In this document: positions 17,623 to 26,067 of the stretch, piece by piece
Layout: every line of letters begins with the position of its first letter
How positions within the stretch are numbered: position 1 is the stretch's first letter
Assembly: GCA_001796285.1 (NCBI GenBank)
Contig: MGMD01000019.1
Location: 1-56,071, forward strand
DNA length: 56,071 bases
Source: Chlamydiae bacterium RIFCSPLOWO2_12_FULL_45_20
GTDB taxonomy: Bacteria > Chlamydiota > Chlamydiia > Chlamydiales > SM23-39
Reading direction: 5' to 3'
Program-made: the position numbers and the translations under genes
Notes under the pieces: model-generated
What the model saw: the letters and a program-made list of their open reading frames with translations, nothing else
Database searches by the model: none
Told to the model about the DNA's origin: nothing

Positions 17623-17704
17623 GATCGTTTCTCTCCCTTTTTCCGTAATTTTCTCTATCTAGTTGATTTTTATCTAGAAAGAATTGCAAAAGTCCCATTC
17701 CTTT

Positions 17705-19180
17705 CTATCCTAATTCTGGGTACAAAGGAAATTCCTTAAGAAGAGCTCTAACTCTTTGGCGAGCGCTCTCCAGTACCTCTGGGGACACCTCTATTTTCGC
17801 TTTGGAAGGAGCTGCTGTCTTCAGATCTTGGCCTGCCTTCGTTTTTTTCAGAAGAGGGACGATCACATCGGCAATTTCTTCCATCTGCTGTTCCTTCATT
17901 CCCAAGGTTGTTAAAGCAGGCGTGCCTAGGCGAATACCCGAAGTATACCAAGCCCCATTCACATCTTGGGGAATCGAGTTTCGGTTAACGGTAAGATTCG
18001 CTTCTCTGAGGGCCAGCTCTGCTTGTCTTCCCGTAAGACCAAAGGAGGCCGCCGCATCCACAACCACGAGATGATTATCCGTTCCGTCTGTCAGCACTCT
18101 GGCTCCTCTTTTTTTCAAGCCCTCGGCCAAGCTCTGAGCGTTAGTAACGACCTTTTGAGCATACTCCCGATACGCGGGAGTGAGCGCTTCTTGGAAACAA
18201 ATGACTTTCGCTGCCATGACGTGGGGAAGAGGCCCTCCCAAAACAATAGGGCACCCCTTATTCACAACCTCTCGATACTCTTCTGTAGAAAGAATCAGAC
18301 CGCCTCTCGGTCCTCTTAACATTTTATGCGTGGTCGTCGTCAAAATCTGAGCATAAGGCACAGGGTTGTAATTTCCTTTTAGAACCCCTCCCGCAACAAG
18401 ACCCGAAAAATGCGCCATGTCCACTAAAAGAACAGCGCCCACACTATCGGCGATTTCGCGCATTTTTGCAAAATCTAAAAGTCTCGGGTAAGCGGAATAC
18501 CCTGCAATTAAAATGAAGGGTTTGACCTCTTTGACCTGCTTTTCTAACTGCTTGTAATCCAGTCGCCCCGTTTCAAAATTGATATCATATAGGAAGGACT
18601 GAAACATCTTAGCCGATACGTTGTGGCGGTATCCATGGGTCAAATGGCCGCCAGAACCGAGCGAAAGTCCCATAATTCTTTGGTTCACAAGCAGCTGTCG
18701 AACCCTCTCATATTCCTCAGCCGACAGTTCATCGAGACTTTTTCTCCCTAATTTTTCCACCTCTCGATTTTGAATTTTATGTACCAAAATCGCCCAAAAA
18801 GCGACTAAATTGGCATCGGCCCCTGAGTGAGGCTGTACATAGGCGTGCTCCGCGTTAAACAATTTTTTTGCAAGAGCCACCGCCTCGCCTTCCACTCTAT
18901 CGATGTTTTCGCAACCCGCGTAAAACCGGTGTCCCACGTATCCCTCACTGTATTTGTCCGTAAACAGATTACCCATGGCCAGCTGGCAGGGCAGCGAAGA
19001 AAAATTTTCAGAGGCGATCAGCTTAAGATGGGAGCGCTGAGACTCCAGCTCTTTGAGAATAGAATCGGCAATGATAGGCGAGGTTGCAGCCACCGCATCA
19101 AGGGCCGCCATATAAGCGATCGCGGAAGAGGTTCTTTGGTGTTCCGGAAATTTTGCAAAATATTTTTTTAAATAGGTCAT
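17705..19180 (-). CDS. glyA: Serine hydroxymethyltransferase
   Basis: A 491-residue PLP enzyme that interconverts serine and glycine with tetrahydrofolate. It has the long chlamydial form with extra N- and C-terminal parts compared with the about 420-residue E. coli enzyme. The PLP lysine lies in TTTTHKMLRGPRGG; other signatures are LIASENFSS, YSEGYVGHRFYAGCENID and MAHFSGLVAGG. In Chlamydia pneumoniae GlyA also acts as an alanine racemase, which links it to peptidoglycan precursors beside dapF. It precedes clpP by 82 bases on the same strand and diverges from cdsZ. Confidence 0.95.
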   Translation of the reverse strand: MTYLKKYFAKFPEHQRTSSAIAYMAALDAVAATSPIIADSILKELESQRSHLKLIASENFSSLPCQLAMGNLFTDKYSEGYVGHRFYAGCENIDRVEGEAVALAKKLFNAEHAYVQPHSGADANLVAFWAILVHKIQNREVEKLGRKSLDELSAEEYERVRQLLVNQRIMGLSLGSGGHLTHGYRHNVSAKMFQSFLYDINFETGRLDYKQLEKQVKEVKPFILIAGYSAYPRLLDFAKMREIADSVGAVLLVDMAHFSGLVAGGVLKGNYNPVPYAQILTTTTHKMLRGPRGGLILSTEEYREVVNKGCPIVLGGPLPHVMAAKVICFQEALTPAYREYAQKVVTNAQSLAEGLKKRGARVLTDGTDNHLVVVDAAASFGLTGRQAELALREANLTVNRNSIPQDVNGAWYTSGIRLGTPALTTLGMKEQQMEEIADVIVPLLKKTKAGQDLKTAAPSKAKIEVSPEVLESARQRVRALLKEFPLYPELG

Positions 19181-19228
19181 TTTTTCTGCCTTTAACTGGG
19201 GGTTCAGCGAGAGCCGTAATGTTTTGCC

Positions 19229-19258
19229 TTGCTAGATTTAGGATTTAACACTTATAGT
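19229..19258 (+). promoter_or_regulatory. Probable cdsZ promoter
   Basis: TTGCTA at 19229-19234, an 18-base spacer and TATAGT at 19253-19258, upstream of AGAGG and the ATG at 19297. Confidence 0.4.
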
Positions 19259-19296
19259 ATTCCCAACAATCTGATTATTTTCCAGAGGTTCCGTAC

Positions 19297-20067
19297 ATGC
19301 TCCAATCCCTAAAGCTCGTTTTAGATATCCAAGAACTAGATATGAAGATGATCCGTCTCATGCGTCTTAAGAAAGAGCGCTTGAAGGAGCTTGAGCATAT
19401 CGATTCTCTCCGACGCGAACTCAAGCTACAGCAAAAAGAAAAAGAGCAAGAGATTGCCGACTTGAGCCAAAACATCGCCGCGCAAGAAGAAAAGATTATT
19501 GCAATCAAGGATCGGATCAAAAAACTTGAAGGGAAACAAAGCACGGTAAAAAAAGTGGATGAGTTCAATGCCTTAACTCAGGAGATGACTTCTTCTGAAA
19601 GGGAACGATCTGCCACAGAACAAATTACCAGTGATTTGATCGATAAGCGGAATCTCGAAGAAGAGATTTTAGACAAGATTAAGCAATCGTTAGCGCAATC
19701 TGAAGAGAGCTCGCAAAATCTAGAGAATGAGATCCGCGAAAGCATCCGCCTCATCAACCAGGAAGGGGCAGAACTCAAAGCGTCTCGGGATGATGTAGCA
19801 AAAACAGCCGATCAAGAGGTAATGCGCATTTATCAAAGACTGCTCAATAATAAAAAAGATCGTGTTGTTGTGCCCATTGAGAACCGAACTTGTTCAGGTT
19901 GTCATATTGCATTGACTGCACAACATGAAAACGTTGTTCGCAAAGGAGAACGGCTTACATTTTGCGAACACTGCTCCCGTATTCACTACTGGCAAGAAAA
20001 TGAGATTGTTGAGGGAGCTGCTGTCACTACCAAGCGGCGCCGTCGACGTGGGGCATCTTTGACATAA
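19297..20067 (+). CDS. cdsZ: Coiled-coil zinc-ribbon protein, CdsZ/CT398 type
   Basis: A 256-residue protein. Residues ~1-180 form a long charged coiled-coil hairpin, followed by a C4 zinc ribbon with CSGCH (near 203) and CEHC (near 228), and a basic tail (TKRRRRRGAS). This is the architecture of CT398, which has been reported to bind the sigma-54 holoenzyme and the type III secretion export apparatus in Chlamydia. It is placed immediately upstream of the RNase P RNA, whose -35 hexamer overlaps its stop codon. Confidence 0.85.
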   Translation: MLQSLKLVLDIQELDMKMIRLMRLKKERLKELEHIDSLRRELKLQQKEKEQEIADLSQNIAAQEEKIIAIKDRIKKLEGKQSTVKKVDEFNALTQEMTSSERERSATEQITSDLIDKRNLEEEILDKIKQSLAQSEESSQNLENEIRESIRLINQEGAELKASRDDVAKTADQEVMRIYQRLLNNKKDRVVVPIENRTCSGCHIALTAQHENVVRKGERLTFCEHCSRIHYWQENEIVEGAAVTTKRRRRRGASLT

Positions 20068-20089
20068 TCTCGACAAGATCGAGAATAAT
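20059..20089 (+). promoter_or_regulatory. rnpB promoter inside the end of cdsZ
   Basis: A consensus -35 TTGACA occurs at 20059-20064, overlapping the last cdsZ codons. AATAAT at 20084-20089 follows at 19-base spacing. Transcription would start near 20095, the first base of helix P1. Confidence 0.5.
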
Positions 20090-20090
20090 A

Positions 20091-20418
20091 TTCGGGGGAG
20101 GCAAGCTATCGCACCTAGTTTGTAGGTGAGGAAAGTCTGGACTTCGAACGGAAGGATACCAGTTAACGGCTGGGCACCGTAAGGTGACGGAAAGTGCAAC
20201 AGAGACCATTGCCATTTAAGGCTGAAAAGTTCGAGTGTAAACTCGATCGTACTCCGGGCAACCGGAGGCGTTGTAAACCCTATCTGAAGCAAGATGAGGG
20301 GGGACGCGTTTCCAAGCGCGGATGATCCCCTGTTAGAATCGCTCGAGAGTTCTGGTAACAGATCTCCTAGAGGAATGATAGCTCATGACAGAATCCGGCT
20401 TATGATCCCTCCCCCACC
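20091..20418 (+). ncRNA. rnpB: RNase P RNA
   Basis: The catalytic RNA that removes tRNA 5' leaders. Invariant elements are GAGGAAAGTCTGGAC (from about 20128), the ACAGAGA box (20199-20205), the GTTGTAAACCC segment near 20270 and AGAGGAATGATAGCTCATGACAG with AATCCGGCTTA near the 3' end (20370-20403). Helix P1 forms from GGGGGAGG (20094-20101) and CCTCCCCC (20408-20415). Boundaries are estimates from P1. The 3' strand of P1 lies inside the start of metN, and no terminator follows, so the RNA is probably processed from a longer transcript (inference). Confidence 0.95.
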
Positions 20419-21418
20419 TTTGATTCAAATCAAATCCCTTTGCAAGAGCTACATCCAAAAAGAGGAGAAGCTAGCTGCACTTCATGAGCTGTCTTTGGAT
20501 GTGCCTGAGGGATGTATTTGTGGAATCATAGGGCCTAGCGGCGCTGGCAAATCCACGCTAGTTCGGTGCCTTTCCAGATTGACTACTCCTACGTCTGGAG
20601 AAATTTGGATCCGCGGTAAACCTCTCCCATTGATTCCAATGCAAGCCTATTACCAATCGATTGGAATGATTTTTCAGCATTTTAATTTGATGAATGGAAA
20701 AACAGCAGCTGAAAATATTGCGCATCCCCTTCTCATTGCAAAACACACGAAAAAAGCCGTCGAAGCAAGGGTGCATGAACTACTCGAGTTTGTGGGCCTC
20801 TCGTCCAAAAAAAATGCCTATCCAGCACAACTAAGTGGCGGGGAAAAACAAAGAGTGGGGGTTGCTCGCGCTCTTGCTAAAGATCCCTATATCCTATTTT
20901 GCGATGAAGCGACCTCAGCGCTTGATCCCAAAGCGACAGCGGAAATTCTAGCTCTTTTGAAGTCTATAAAGAACACCACTATTGTCCTTATCACGCATGA
21001 TATGAATGTAGTCCGTTCGATCTGCCACCGAGTCGCAGTGATGGAAGCGGGGTCGATTGTAGAGGAGGGAGCTGTAGAGGATATCTTCTTTAACCCTGGG
21101 CATCCTACAACACAGCGACTTCTTCAATCGACCACTCATGAGATTCCTTCAGAATTTTTTAAGCAGCCTTCCCCGAATAGAAAAATGCTACGCCTCCGCT
21201 TTAAAGGAAAAGCCGCTGGAGAACCGATCATTACGCAACTCATCCAAAGATTTCAAATCGAAGCAAATATTCTTCTTGGTTTTGTGGATCGGTTACAATC
21301 GGTCGTAATCGGAACCCTCATCATCGAATTGACAGGGAGTCCCTCCCAAATTCAGAGCGGCCTGCGATTTTTACAAGAAAAAGAGGTACATTTTGAGGTA
21401 TTAGAACATGGAGAATAA
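20402..21418 (+). CDS. metN: Methionine ABC transporter ATP-binding protein
   Basis: A 338-residue ATPase. Walker A is GPSGAGKST, the signature is LSGGEKQRVGVARAL and Walker B is PYILFCDEATSALD. The C-terminal ~75 residues form an NIL/ACT-like methionine-sensing domain, as in MetN. The chosen ATG at 20402 starts 16 bases before the 3' end of rnpB; longer frames to 20294 run inside rnpB and are rejected. A TTG at 20420 is an alternative. It overlaps metI by 11 bases. The transporter imports methionine. Confidence 0.9.
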   Translation: MIPPPPLIQIKSLCKSYIQKEEKLAALHELSLDVPEGCICGIIGPSGAGKSTLVRCLSRLTTPTSGEIWIRGKPLPLIPMQAYYQSIGMIFQHFNLMNGKTAAENIAHPLLIAKHTKKAVEARVHELLEFVGLSSKKNAYPAQLSGGEKQRVGVARALAKDPYILFCDEATSALDPKATAEILALLKSIKNTTIVLITHDMNVVRSICHRVAVMEAGSIVEEGAVEDIFFNPGHPTTQRLLQSTTHEIPSEFFKQPSPNRKMLRLRFKGKAAGEPIITQLIQRFQIEANILLGFVDRLQSVVIGTLIIELTGSPSQIQSGLRFLQEKEVHFEVLEHGE

Positions 21419-22091
21419 CTGGTTGCTTGCCTTGGACCTCGTACCTATCGAGACTCTTAGAACGGTGTACATGGTTTTATTCTCCAGCCTTTTTGCGATT
21501 TTGATCGGAGTTCCTATCGGCATCCTTCTGATGCTCACAGATAGAGGTGGATTGAAACCATCCCCCCTTGTCTATAAAAGTTTAAGCGTCCTTGTTAACA
21601 TAGGACGCTCCTTTCCCTTTGCCATCTTAATTGTCGCACTGATTCCGTTCACCCGCATCATTGTGGGGACATCTCTCGGAACGACGGCTTCCATTGTGCC
21701 TCTGACCATCGCAGCGATTCCTTTTATCGCACGGCTCATCGAGGCAAATTTAAAAGAAATAGATGTCCCTATTATTGAAGCGCTTGTCGTGATGGGTACT
21801 CCTTTATCAAGACTCATTATCTCTCTTCTTCTAGAAGCCCTTCCTAGCATCATGGCATCCATCACCCTCATGGTCATTAATCTCGTTGGATATAGTGCTA
21901 TGGCTGGTCTGGTCGGTGGAGGTGGCTTAGGAGAAGTCGCTATTCAATATGGATACAATCGATTCAATACATTTATTATGACAGTTACAGTACTTGTACT
22001 CATTGCTCTAGTGCAAGGGATTCAATATTTAGGGAATTGGGCGGTAAAAAAGATTCAGAAAAAACGGGGGCTCCTTCGGGATTGCTTTTAA
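21408..22091 (+). CDS. metI: Methionine ABC transporter permease
   Basis: A 227-residue inner-membrane permease with five to six hydrophobic helices. The EAA-loop segment (EIDVPIIEALVVMGTPLSRLIISLLLEALP) docks the ATPase, and GYSAMAGLVGGGGLGEVAIQYGYNRF is typical of MetI. It overlaps metN by 11 bases and is followed 27 bases later by metQ, so the three genes form one operon. Confidence 0.93.
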   Translation: MENNWLLALDLVPIETLRTVYMVLFSSLFAILIGVPIGILLMLTDRGGLKPSPLVYKSLSVLVNIGRSFPFAILIVALIPFTRIIVGTSLGTTASIVPLTIAAIPFIARLIEANLKEIDVPIIEALVVMGTPLSRLIISLLLEALPSIMASITLMVINLVGYSAMAGLVGGGGLGEVAIQYGYNRFNTFIMTVTVLVLIALVQGIQYLGNWAVKKIQKKRGLLRDCF

Positions 22092-22118
22092 TTTCCATAA
22101 GAATACAATGGGTATCAC

Positions 22119-22898
22119 TTGGAGGGTTCTTTTATGACTAGATGGCTTTTGCTTTTCATTTTCCTGGCCGGATGTGCCCAGAAGGGGGGCTTTAGGGTTG
22201 CCGCAACGCCTGTACCCCACGCTGAGATGCTCAAATTTATTCAGCCAGATCTCAAAAAACAGGGCATTGATCTCGTGATCGTTACGACAGATGATTACAA
22301 TGTGCCCAATAGAGCGCTCTCAGATGGAGATGTGGCGGCCAATTTCTTTCAACACATTCCCTTTCTAGAAGAACAGATTAAAGAATTCGGCTATAAAATC
22401 GAAGAGGTTGCGAAAGTTGAAATAGAACCCATGGGACTCTATTCAAAAAAATATACCAACCTAACAAACATTCCTCAAGGCGCCACGATTGCCATTCCCA
22501 ACGACCCCTCCAATGAAGCAAGAGCTCTTCTTCTGCTTGCACACCACCAACTTATTGGACTCAACACGCAAAGTTTTAGCGCAACTGTAGAAAATATATC
22601 CTATAATCCTCATCGATACAAATTTATCGAAGTAACAGCAGCGACACTTCCGCGCTCTCTTCCCGATGTCGATGCGGCCATCATTAATACAAATTACGCT
22701 CTGCAAGCTCATTTAAACCCTATAAAAGACGCCTTGATTTTAGAGGATAAAGACTCTGCGTATGCAAATGTCATCGTTGTTCGGGATGGGGACGAAAGCC
22801 TCCCTCAAATCAAAGCCCTTGTTGAAGCGATGACTTCGGAGAAGATGAGAGAGTTTATTCTCAAAAAATATAAGGGCGCCGTCTTTCCGGCCTTCTGA
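22119..22898 (+). CDS. metQ: Methionine-binding lipoprotein
   Basis: A 259-residue NLPA-family substrate-binding lipoprotein. The signal peptide ends in the lipobox LAGC, with cysteine at about residue 19. Further NLPA signatures are ATPVPHAEMLKFIQPDLKKQGI, FFQHIPFLEEQ and the IAIPNDPSNEARALLLL segment. GGAGG lies 9 bases before the ATG. The end of the gene overlaps a small minus-strand ORF by 38 bases. Confidence 0.92.
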   Translation: MEGSFMTRWLLLFIFLAGCAQKGGFRVAATPVPHAEMLKFIQPDLKKQGIDLVIVTTDDYNVPNRALSDGDVAANFFQHIPFLEEQIKEFGYKIEEVAKVEIEPMGLYSKKYTNLTNIPQGATIAIPNDPSNEARALLLLAHHQLIGLNTQSFSATVENISYNPHRYKFIEVTAATLPRSLPDVDAAIINTNYALQAHLNPIKDALILEDKDSAYANVIVVRDGDESLPQIKALVEAMTSEKMREFILKKYKGAVFPAF

Positions 22899-23031
22899 TT
22901 TGCGTAGCAAGAGACACTGTAGTTTTAGACACATGCTGATCAGAAGGTCTGTAAGCCCTCACTACACGGCCTTCACAAAGAGCTCTGAGGTTCTGTAAAG
23001 AGTCTTCTCCAAGAATAAGAGCCTTTATCAT
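22861..23031 (-). CDS. Small 56-residue ORF behind the APC permease
   Basis: I do not recognise it. The frame begins MIKALILGEDSLQNLRALC and ends RRPERRRPYIF. The ATG at 23031 is preceded by a perfect AGGAGG with 6-base spacing, one of the strongest ribosome-binding sites in the window. It lies 42 bases downstream of the permease on the same strand, so it could be cotranscribed. The product has a hydrophobic start, one cysteine and a strongly basic C-terminus. Its last 38 bases overlap the 3' end of metQ on the other strand. Confidence 0.5.
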   Translation of the reverse strand: MIKALILGEDSLQNLRALCEGRVVRAYRPSDQHVSKTTVSLATQIRRPERRRPYIF

Positions 23032-23073
23032 AGCGGCCCTCCTGACAAGAAGAGAAAGGGTAGCATAAGACGC

Positions 23074-24456
23074 TTAAGATGAAAATAATTTTTTATACTT
23101 CATCAAAGAAAAAACAGGCGCAATGAGCACTACATTGCCGATTCCGATATAAAGAGCGTAGCGGAGACCGTTCATATTGATATCGCTTGGAAGAAAAAAG
23201 CCTACAACAATTGTAAGAAGACATCCAAAAAGGCCAAATACACAAGATAGGCGCCGAAGTCCTTTGGGAATTTGGTAAGAAAAGGCCGTATGAGGCCTTC
23301 CCAATTTCAGGGCGGAAATAAAAAGGAGAATGTACATGATCATATAAAGCTCGGTGCTGAGTGCAGTCAAAAACCAATAAAAGGCATTGATTGAGGGCAT
23401 GAAAAGAATCATCAAGCAAAAGAGGGTGACTAAAAAGGCCTGAACCAGCAGCATCCGTACGGGAACGCCAGAACGATTTTTTTTAGCAAAAAATTGGGGC
23501 ATAAAGCCCCGTTCAGCCGCATGAAGAAGTCCTCTTGCTGGGGATACTAACCAATTAATCATGCCTCCAATGCTTCCTATGATAATGAAGATGGTTAAGA
23601 TCGGGACAAACCATGGAATGTGAAACGCCTGAAAAAAGAGGGTAAAGGTTTGCATCATTCCGTCAATGAGATGAATCTGGCTTTGTGGGATGACGATAGC
23701 GATGGAAAGAGCTCCTAAAATCATTGTAAAAAGAAGGGCGAAGACGGACCAGCCAAGGGCTTTGGGGAAATTTTTCTGAGGCTCTAAGATATCCGTGACG
23801 TGAACCCCCGCTAGCTCCATGCCCAAAAAAGCCGCCATAATGGCGATGAGCGAAACCCAATTTTGAGAGGCCTTGAGTGTTGGAAAAACGGTATCTAGGC
23901 TGAAAGTAATTTGGATCGGGTTGCCAACAAGGACCCATAGCGCACCAAGAGCCATCAGCATTCCCATAGGAATGATTAATCCGACACAGGCACATACTGT
24001 GTTAAGGAAAGCAGAGACGTAGATCCCTCGCATATTGAGAAACGTCAATCCCCAGAAGACAATGAGTACGACAGAGAGGATAAATTCTTTTTTTTGCGCC
24101 CATTCGGGGTTTATAAGATACGCCGCAGTCCCCGCGATAAAAGAAAGGATCGTGGGATACCAGACCATGGTATTGACCCACTGTAGCCAAATGGCCACTA
24201 CAGCCCACGTTTCTCCTAGGGCGTTTCGTACCCAATGAAACACCCCGCCCTCTTCCGGGTACCTCGAAGAAAATTCCGCTGCAATCAGAGAGATCGGAAA
24301 CAGAAAAACAATCGCAGAGAAAAGAAAAAAGAAAATAAGAGAGGGACCAAAGATCGCCGTTGCGGGAAGGTTGCGGATGCTATCGATCGCTGCAACAATC
24401 AGAAAAACAAGAGTAAGAAGGCGGATCTTTTTCCCCATACGCAAAGTGTACAGCAT
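23074..24456 (-). CDS. APC-superfamily amino acid permease/antiporter
   Basis: A 460-residue membrane protein with about 12 hydrophobic helices. Family signatures are LIAAEFSSRYPEEGGVFHWVRNALG in the second segment, AAFLGMELAGVHVTDILEPQKNFPKAL (helix 6 region) and INWLVSPARGLLHAAERGFMPQFF. These place it in the glutamate/GABA-type or arginine/agmatine-type antiporter branch of the APC superfamily; Chlamydia has a related gene (CT216 type). The substrate cannot be assigned. An ATG at 24438 (MGKKIRLL) is an equally good start. The outer-membrane protein gene lies upstream, separated by a terminator-like hairpin. Confidence 0.85.
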   Translation of the reverse strand: MLYTLRMGKKIRLLTLVFLIVAAIDSIRNLPATAIFGPSLIFFFLFSAIVFLFPISLIAAEFSSRYPEEGGVFHWVRNALGETWAVVAIWLQWVNTMVWYPTILSFIAGTAAYLINPEWAQKKEFILSVVLIVFWGLTFLNMRGIYVSAFLNTVCACVGLIIPMGMLMALGALWVLVGNPIQITFSLDTVFPTLKASQNWVSLIAIMAAFLGMELAGVHVTDILEPQKNFPKALGWSVFALLFTMILGALSIAIVIPQSQIHLIDGMMQTFTLFFQAFHIPWFVPILTIFIIIGSIGGMINWLVSPARGLLHAAERGFMPQFFAKKNRSGVPVRMLLVQAFLVTLFCLMILFMPSINAFYWFLTALSTELYMIMYILLFISALKLGRPHTAFSYQIPKGLRRLSCVFGLFGCLLTIVVGFFLPSDINMNGLRYALYIGIGNVVLIAPVFSLMKYKKLFSS

Positions 24457-24471
24457 GGGAATTGTTTTTGC

Positions 24472-24508
24472 AAAAAAAAACCCACCTTAGGGGCTGTTTA
24501 ACAGTCCC
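24472..24508 (-). terminator. Probable intrinsic terminator of the outer-membrane protein gene
   Basis: On the minus strand, GGGACTGT pairs with ACAGCCCC (one A-C mismatch); a short GGTGGG stretch follows and then nine T residues (plus positions 24480-24472). The T run is some distance from the stem, so efficiency is uncertain. Confidence 0.45.
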
Positions 24509-24516
24509 TTATCCGA

Positions 24517-25683
24517 TCAAAAACCCCATTCTAAGTTCACTGTCAAGCCTTCCATGGTAAGAGGTTGGTTGCCGATTGTGGGAAGCGGAGGAAGAAATCC
24601 TTCTAAGCCAACAGGAAGGTTAAATTGGTTCCACCAATAGTTGGTCTCCCATAACACACTCATCCTGTAGAGCATTTTTTCGCACAAAAAGCAGGTCTGC
24701 CACTGAAAGCCAAGAGCGAGTTGGAGATGCGGGACGAGCTGATAATAGTCGTCCTCATACTCACGCTCAATCGCAAACGCAGTAGCACCTACTTGAAGCG
24801 TTTCATTTTGCGATCTTGCCTGATTTTTTCCATAAAGGAGCGCCCCTGCGAGATTGCCTTTGAGGCTAAACCCACAGCTGAGGTGAAACTCTGTATTGAC
24901 GCCCGCTCGTGGACCCACTCCCCACCAGTTATTCTTTCCGCTAAACCGCTGACCTGAATGGGCCCCTCCAACAATAAGGTCGCTGAAGCTATCGTAAAAC
25001 CTCTCATGAATCGAGCCGCCTTCTGCACCTACGTGGGGCCGGATGGCAAGAGTGCGGGTAAGAAAGAGCATTCTCCCCACCTCTAAATCTCCCATATTCA
25101 TCGTGAATCTCGAGTTTGCATTCACACTGCTAAACGTCGCCTGTTGCACATTCGATAAAGGCCACAGAGGGAAAAACCCATTGGCACTCGTTCTTGTTTC
25201 ACTCGAATGATTGCGATACCACGTGTAATTCAGAAAGACATCCCAAAAATCATACCTGGTATTCCACCCCAACCCTACGCGAAAAGCAGGATCCCAATCT
25301 GGGTTCATGCGAAGCACACTGCCTACATTAAGTCCGACAGGACTCGTTGTCTTTTGCTCATAGGCATAACTGAACCCATGATTCTCTGCTCTCCAATATA
25401 AAAAATCTGCAGCCAAGAAAAACCCGCCACAATTCATGTCATTGCACCCCCGCGGATTGCACGGATTAAACTTCCAACAGCAAGGTGGTGGTGGTGTACA
25501 ACAGGGCTTGGGAGGACAAGGCTTCGAGCATAATTTTGGCGGGCATGGCGTCAGATTGGAGGGCTCTGGACAAAGAGGAGTCTGACATTCTTGCTCACAC
25601 TCCGCTGACATATTTTCATCAACCGCATTTCCTGAGAGGGTCCAAAGAATCACCGTGAGAATCGGCAAAATTTTTCCCAACAT
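24517..25683 (-). CDS. Cysteine-rich MOMP-like outer-membrane barrel (Lpg1974-type family)
   Basis: A 388-residue predicted porin. A signal peptide (MLGKILPILTVILWTLSGNA) precedes a linker of about 60 residues rich in Cys and Pro (CPPK, CCTPPPPCC), then a barrel of alternating strands beginning GGFFLAADFLYWRAENHGF, a hallmark of the Legionella Lpg1974/MOMP-like family expanded in Waddlia and Simkania. The chain ends in phenylalanine (LEWGF), the BAM recognition signal. The N-terminal cysteines could form disulfide cross-links in the chlamydial envelope, where disulfides replace much of the peptidoglycan function (inference). ATG at 25683 follows GAGGTAGACGA. Confidence 0.8.
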   Translation of the reverse strand: MLGKILPILTVILWTLSGNAVDENMSAECEQECQTPLCPEPSNLTPCPPKLCSKPCPPKPCCTPPPPCCWKFNPCNPRGCNDMNCGGFFLAADFLYWRAENHGFSYAYEQKTTSPVGLNVGSVLRMNPDWDPAFRVGLGWNTRYDFWDVFLNYTWYRNHSSETRTSANGFFPLWPLSNVQQATFSSVNANSRFTMNMGDLEVGRMLFLTRTLAIRPHVGAEGGSIHERFYDSFSDLIVGGAHSGQRFSGKNNWWGVGPRAGVNTEFHLSCGFSLKGNLAGALLYGKNQARSQNETLQVGATAFAIEREYEDDYYQLVPHLQLALGFQWQTCFLCEKMLYRMSVLWETNYWWNQFNLPVGLEGFLPPLPTIGNQPLTMEGLTVNLEWGF

Positions 25684-25797
25684 TCGTCTACCTCAATTTT
25701 TGAATCACGTTCAGTACAAGTAGACAACATAAACGATTATTTGCAAATCATTATTTTATCGATTGCCATCCATACCGAATGGTAGTAACATGGTTTC

Positions 25798-26061
25798 ATG
25801 TTGGAAGGATTAAACAGGTTGCTAGGTGGGCGCGAAGATCTTGAGTGGCCCAATCCTTTCACTGAAGCTATTGTAGCTGTTGGTGGCATATGCATTGTAT
25901 ACAAAATGTGTGGCTGGATAGACAACTTGCCGCCGGAGACTGTGTTAACCATCGCGGCAATTAGTGTCGTCGCGACCTATGCTATCGCCCTTACTGCGGC
26001 ACAAAATATTTGGCCCTTTAATGAAGCTCCACCGCCTTTCATTGCGCTGATAGATAGATAA
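25798..26061 (+). CDS. Small two-helix membrane protein, 87 aa
   Basis: I do not recognise it. It has two hydrophobic segments (EAIVAVGGICIVYKMCGWI and VLTIAAISVVATYAIALTAA) separated by a short polar loop, and a proline-rich tail. The ribosome-binding site is weak. It lies between the divergent outer-membrane protein gene and convergent xerC. Lack of a good start signal makes the call tentative. Confidence 0.4.
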   Translation: MLEGLNRLLGGREDLEWPNPFTEAIVAVGGICIVYKMCGWIDNLPPETVLTIAAISVVATYAIALTAAQNIWPFNEAPPPFIALIDR

Positions 26062-26067
26062 CCCCTT

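Noticed and set aside
20294-20401. Longer metN starting at 20294
   Set aside because: That segment is the conserved 3' part of RNase P RNA, and the added residues do not resemble MetN.
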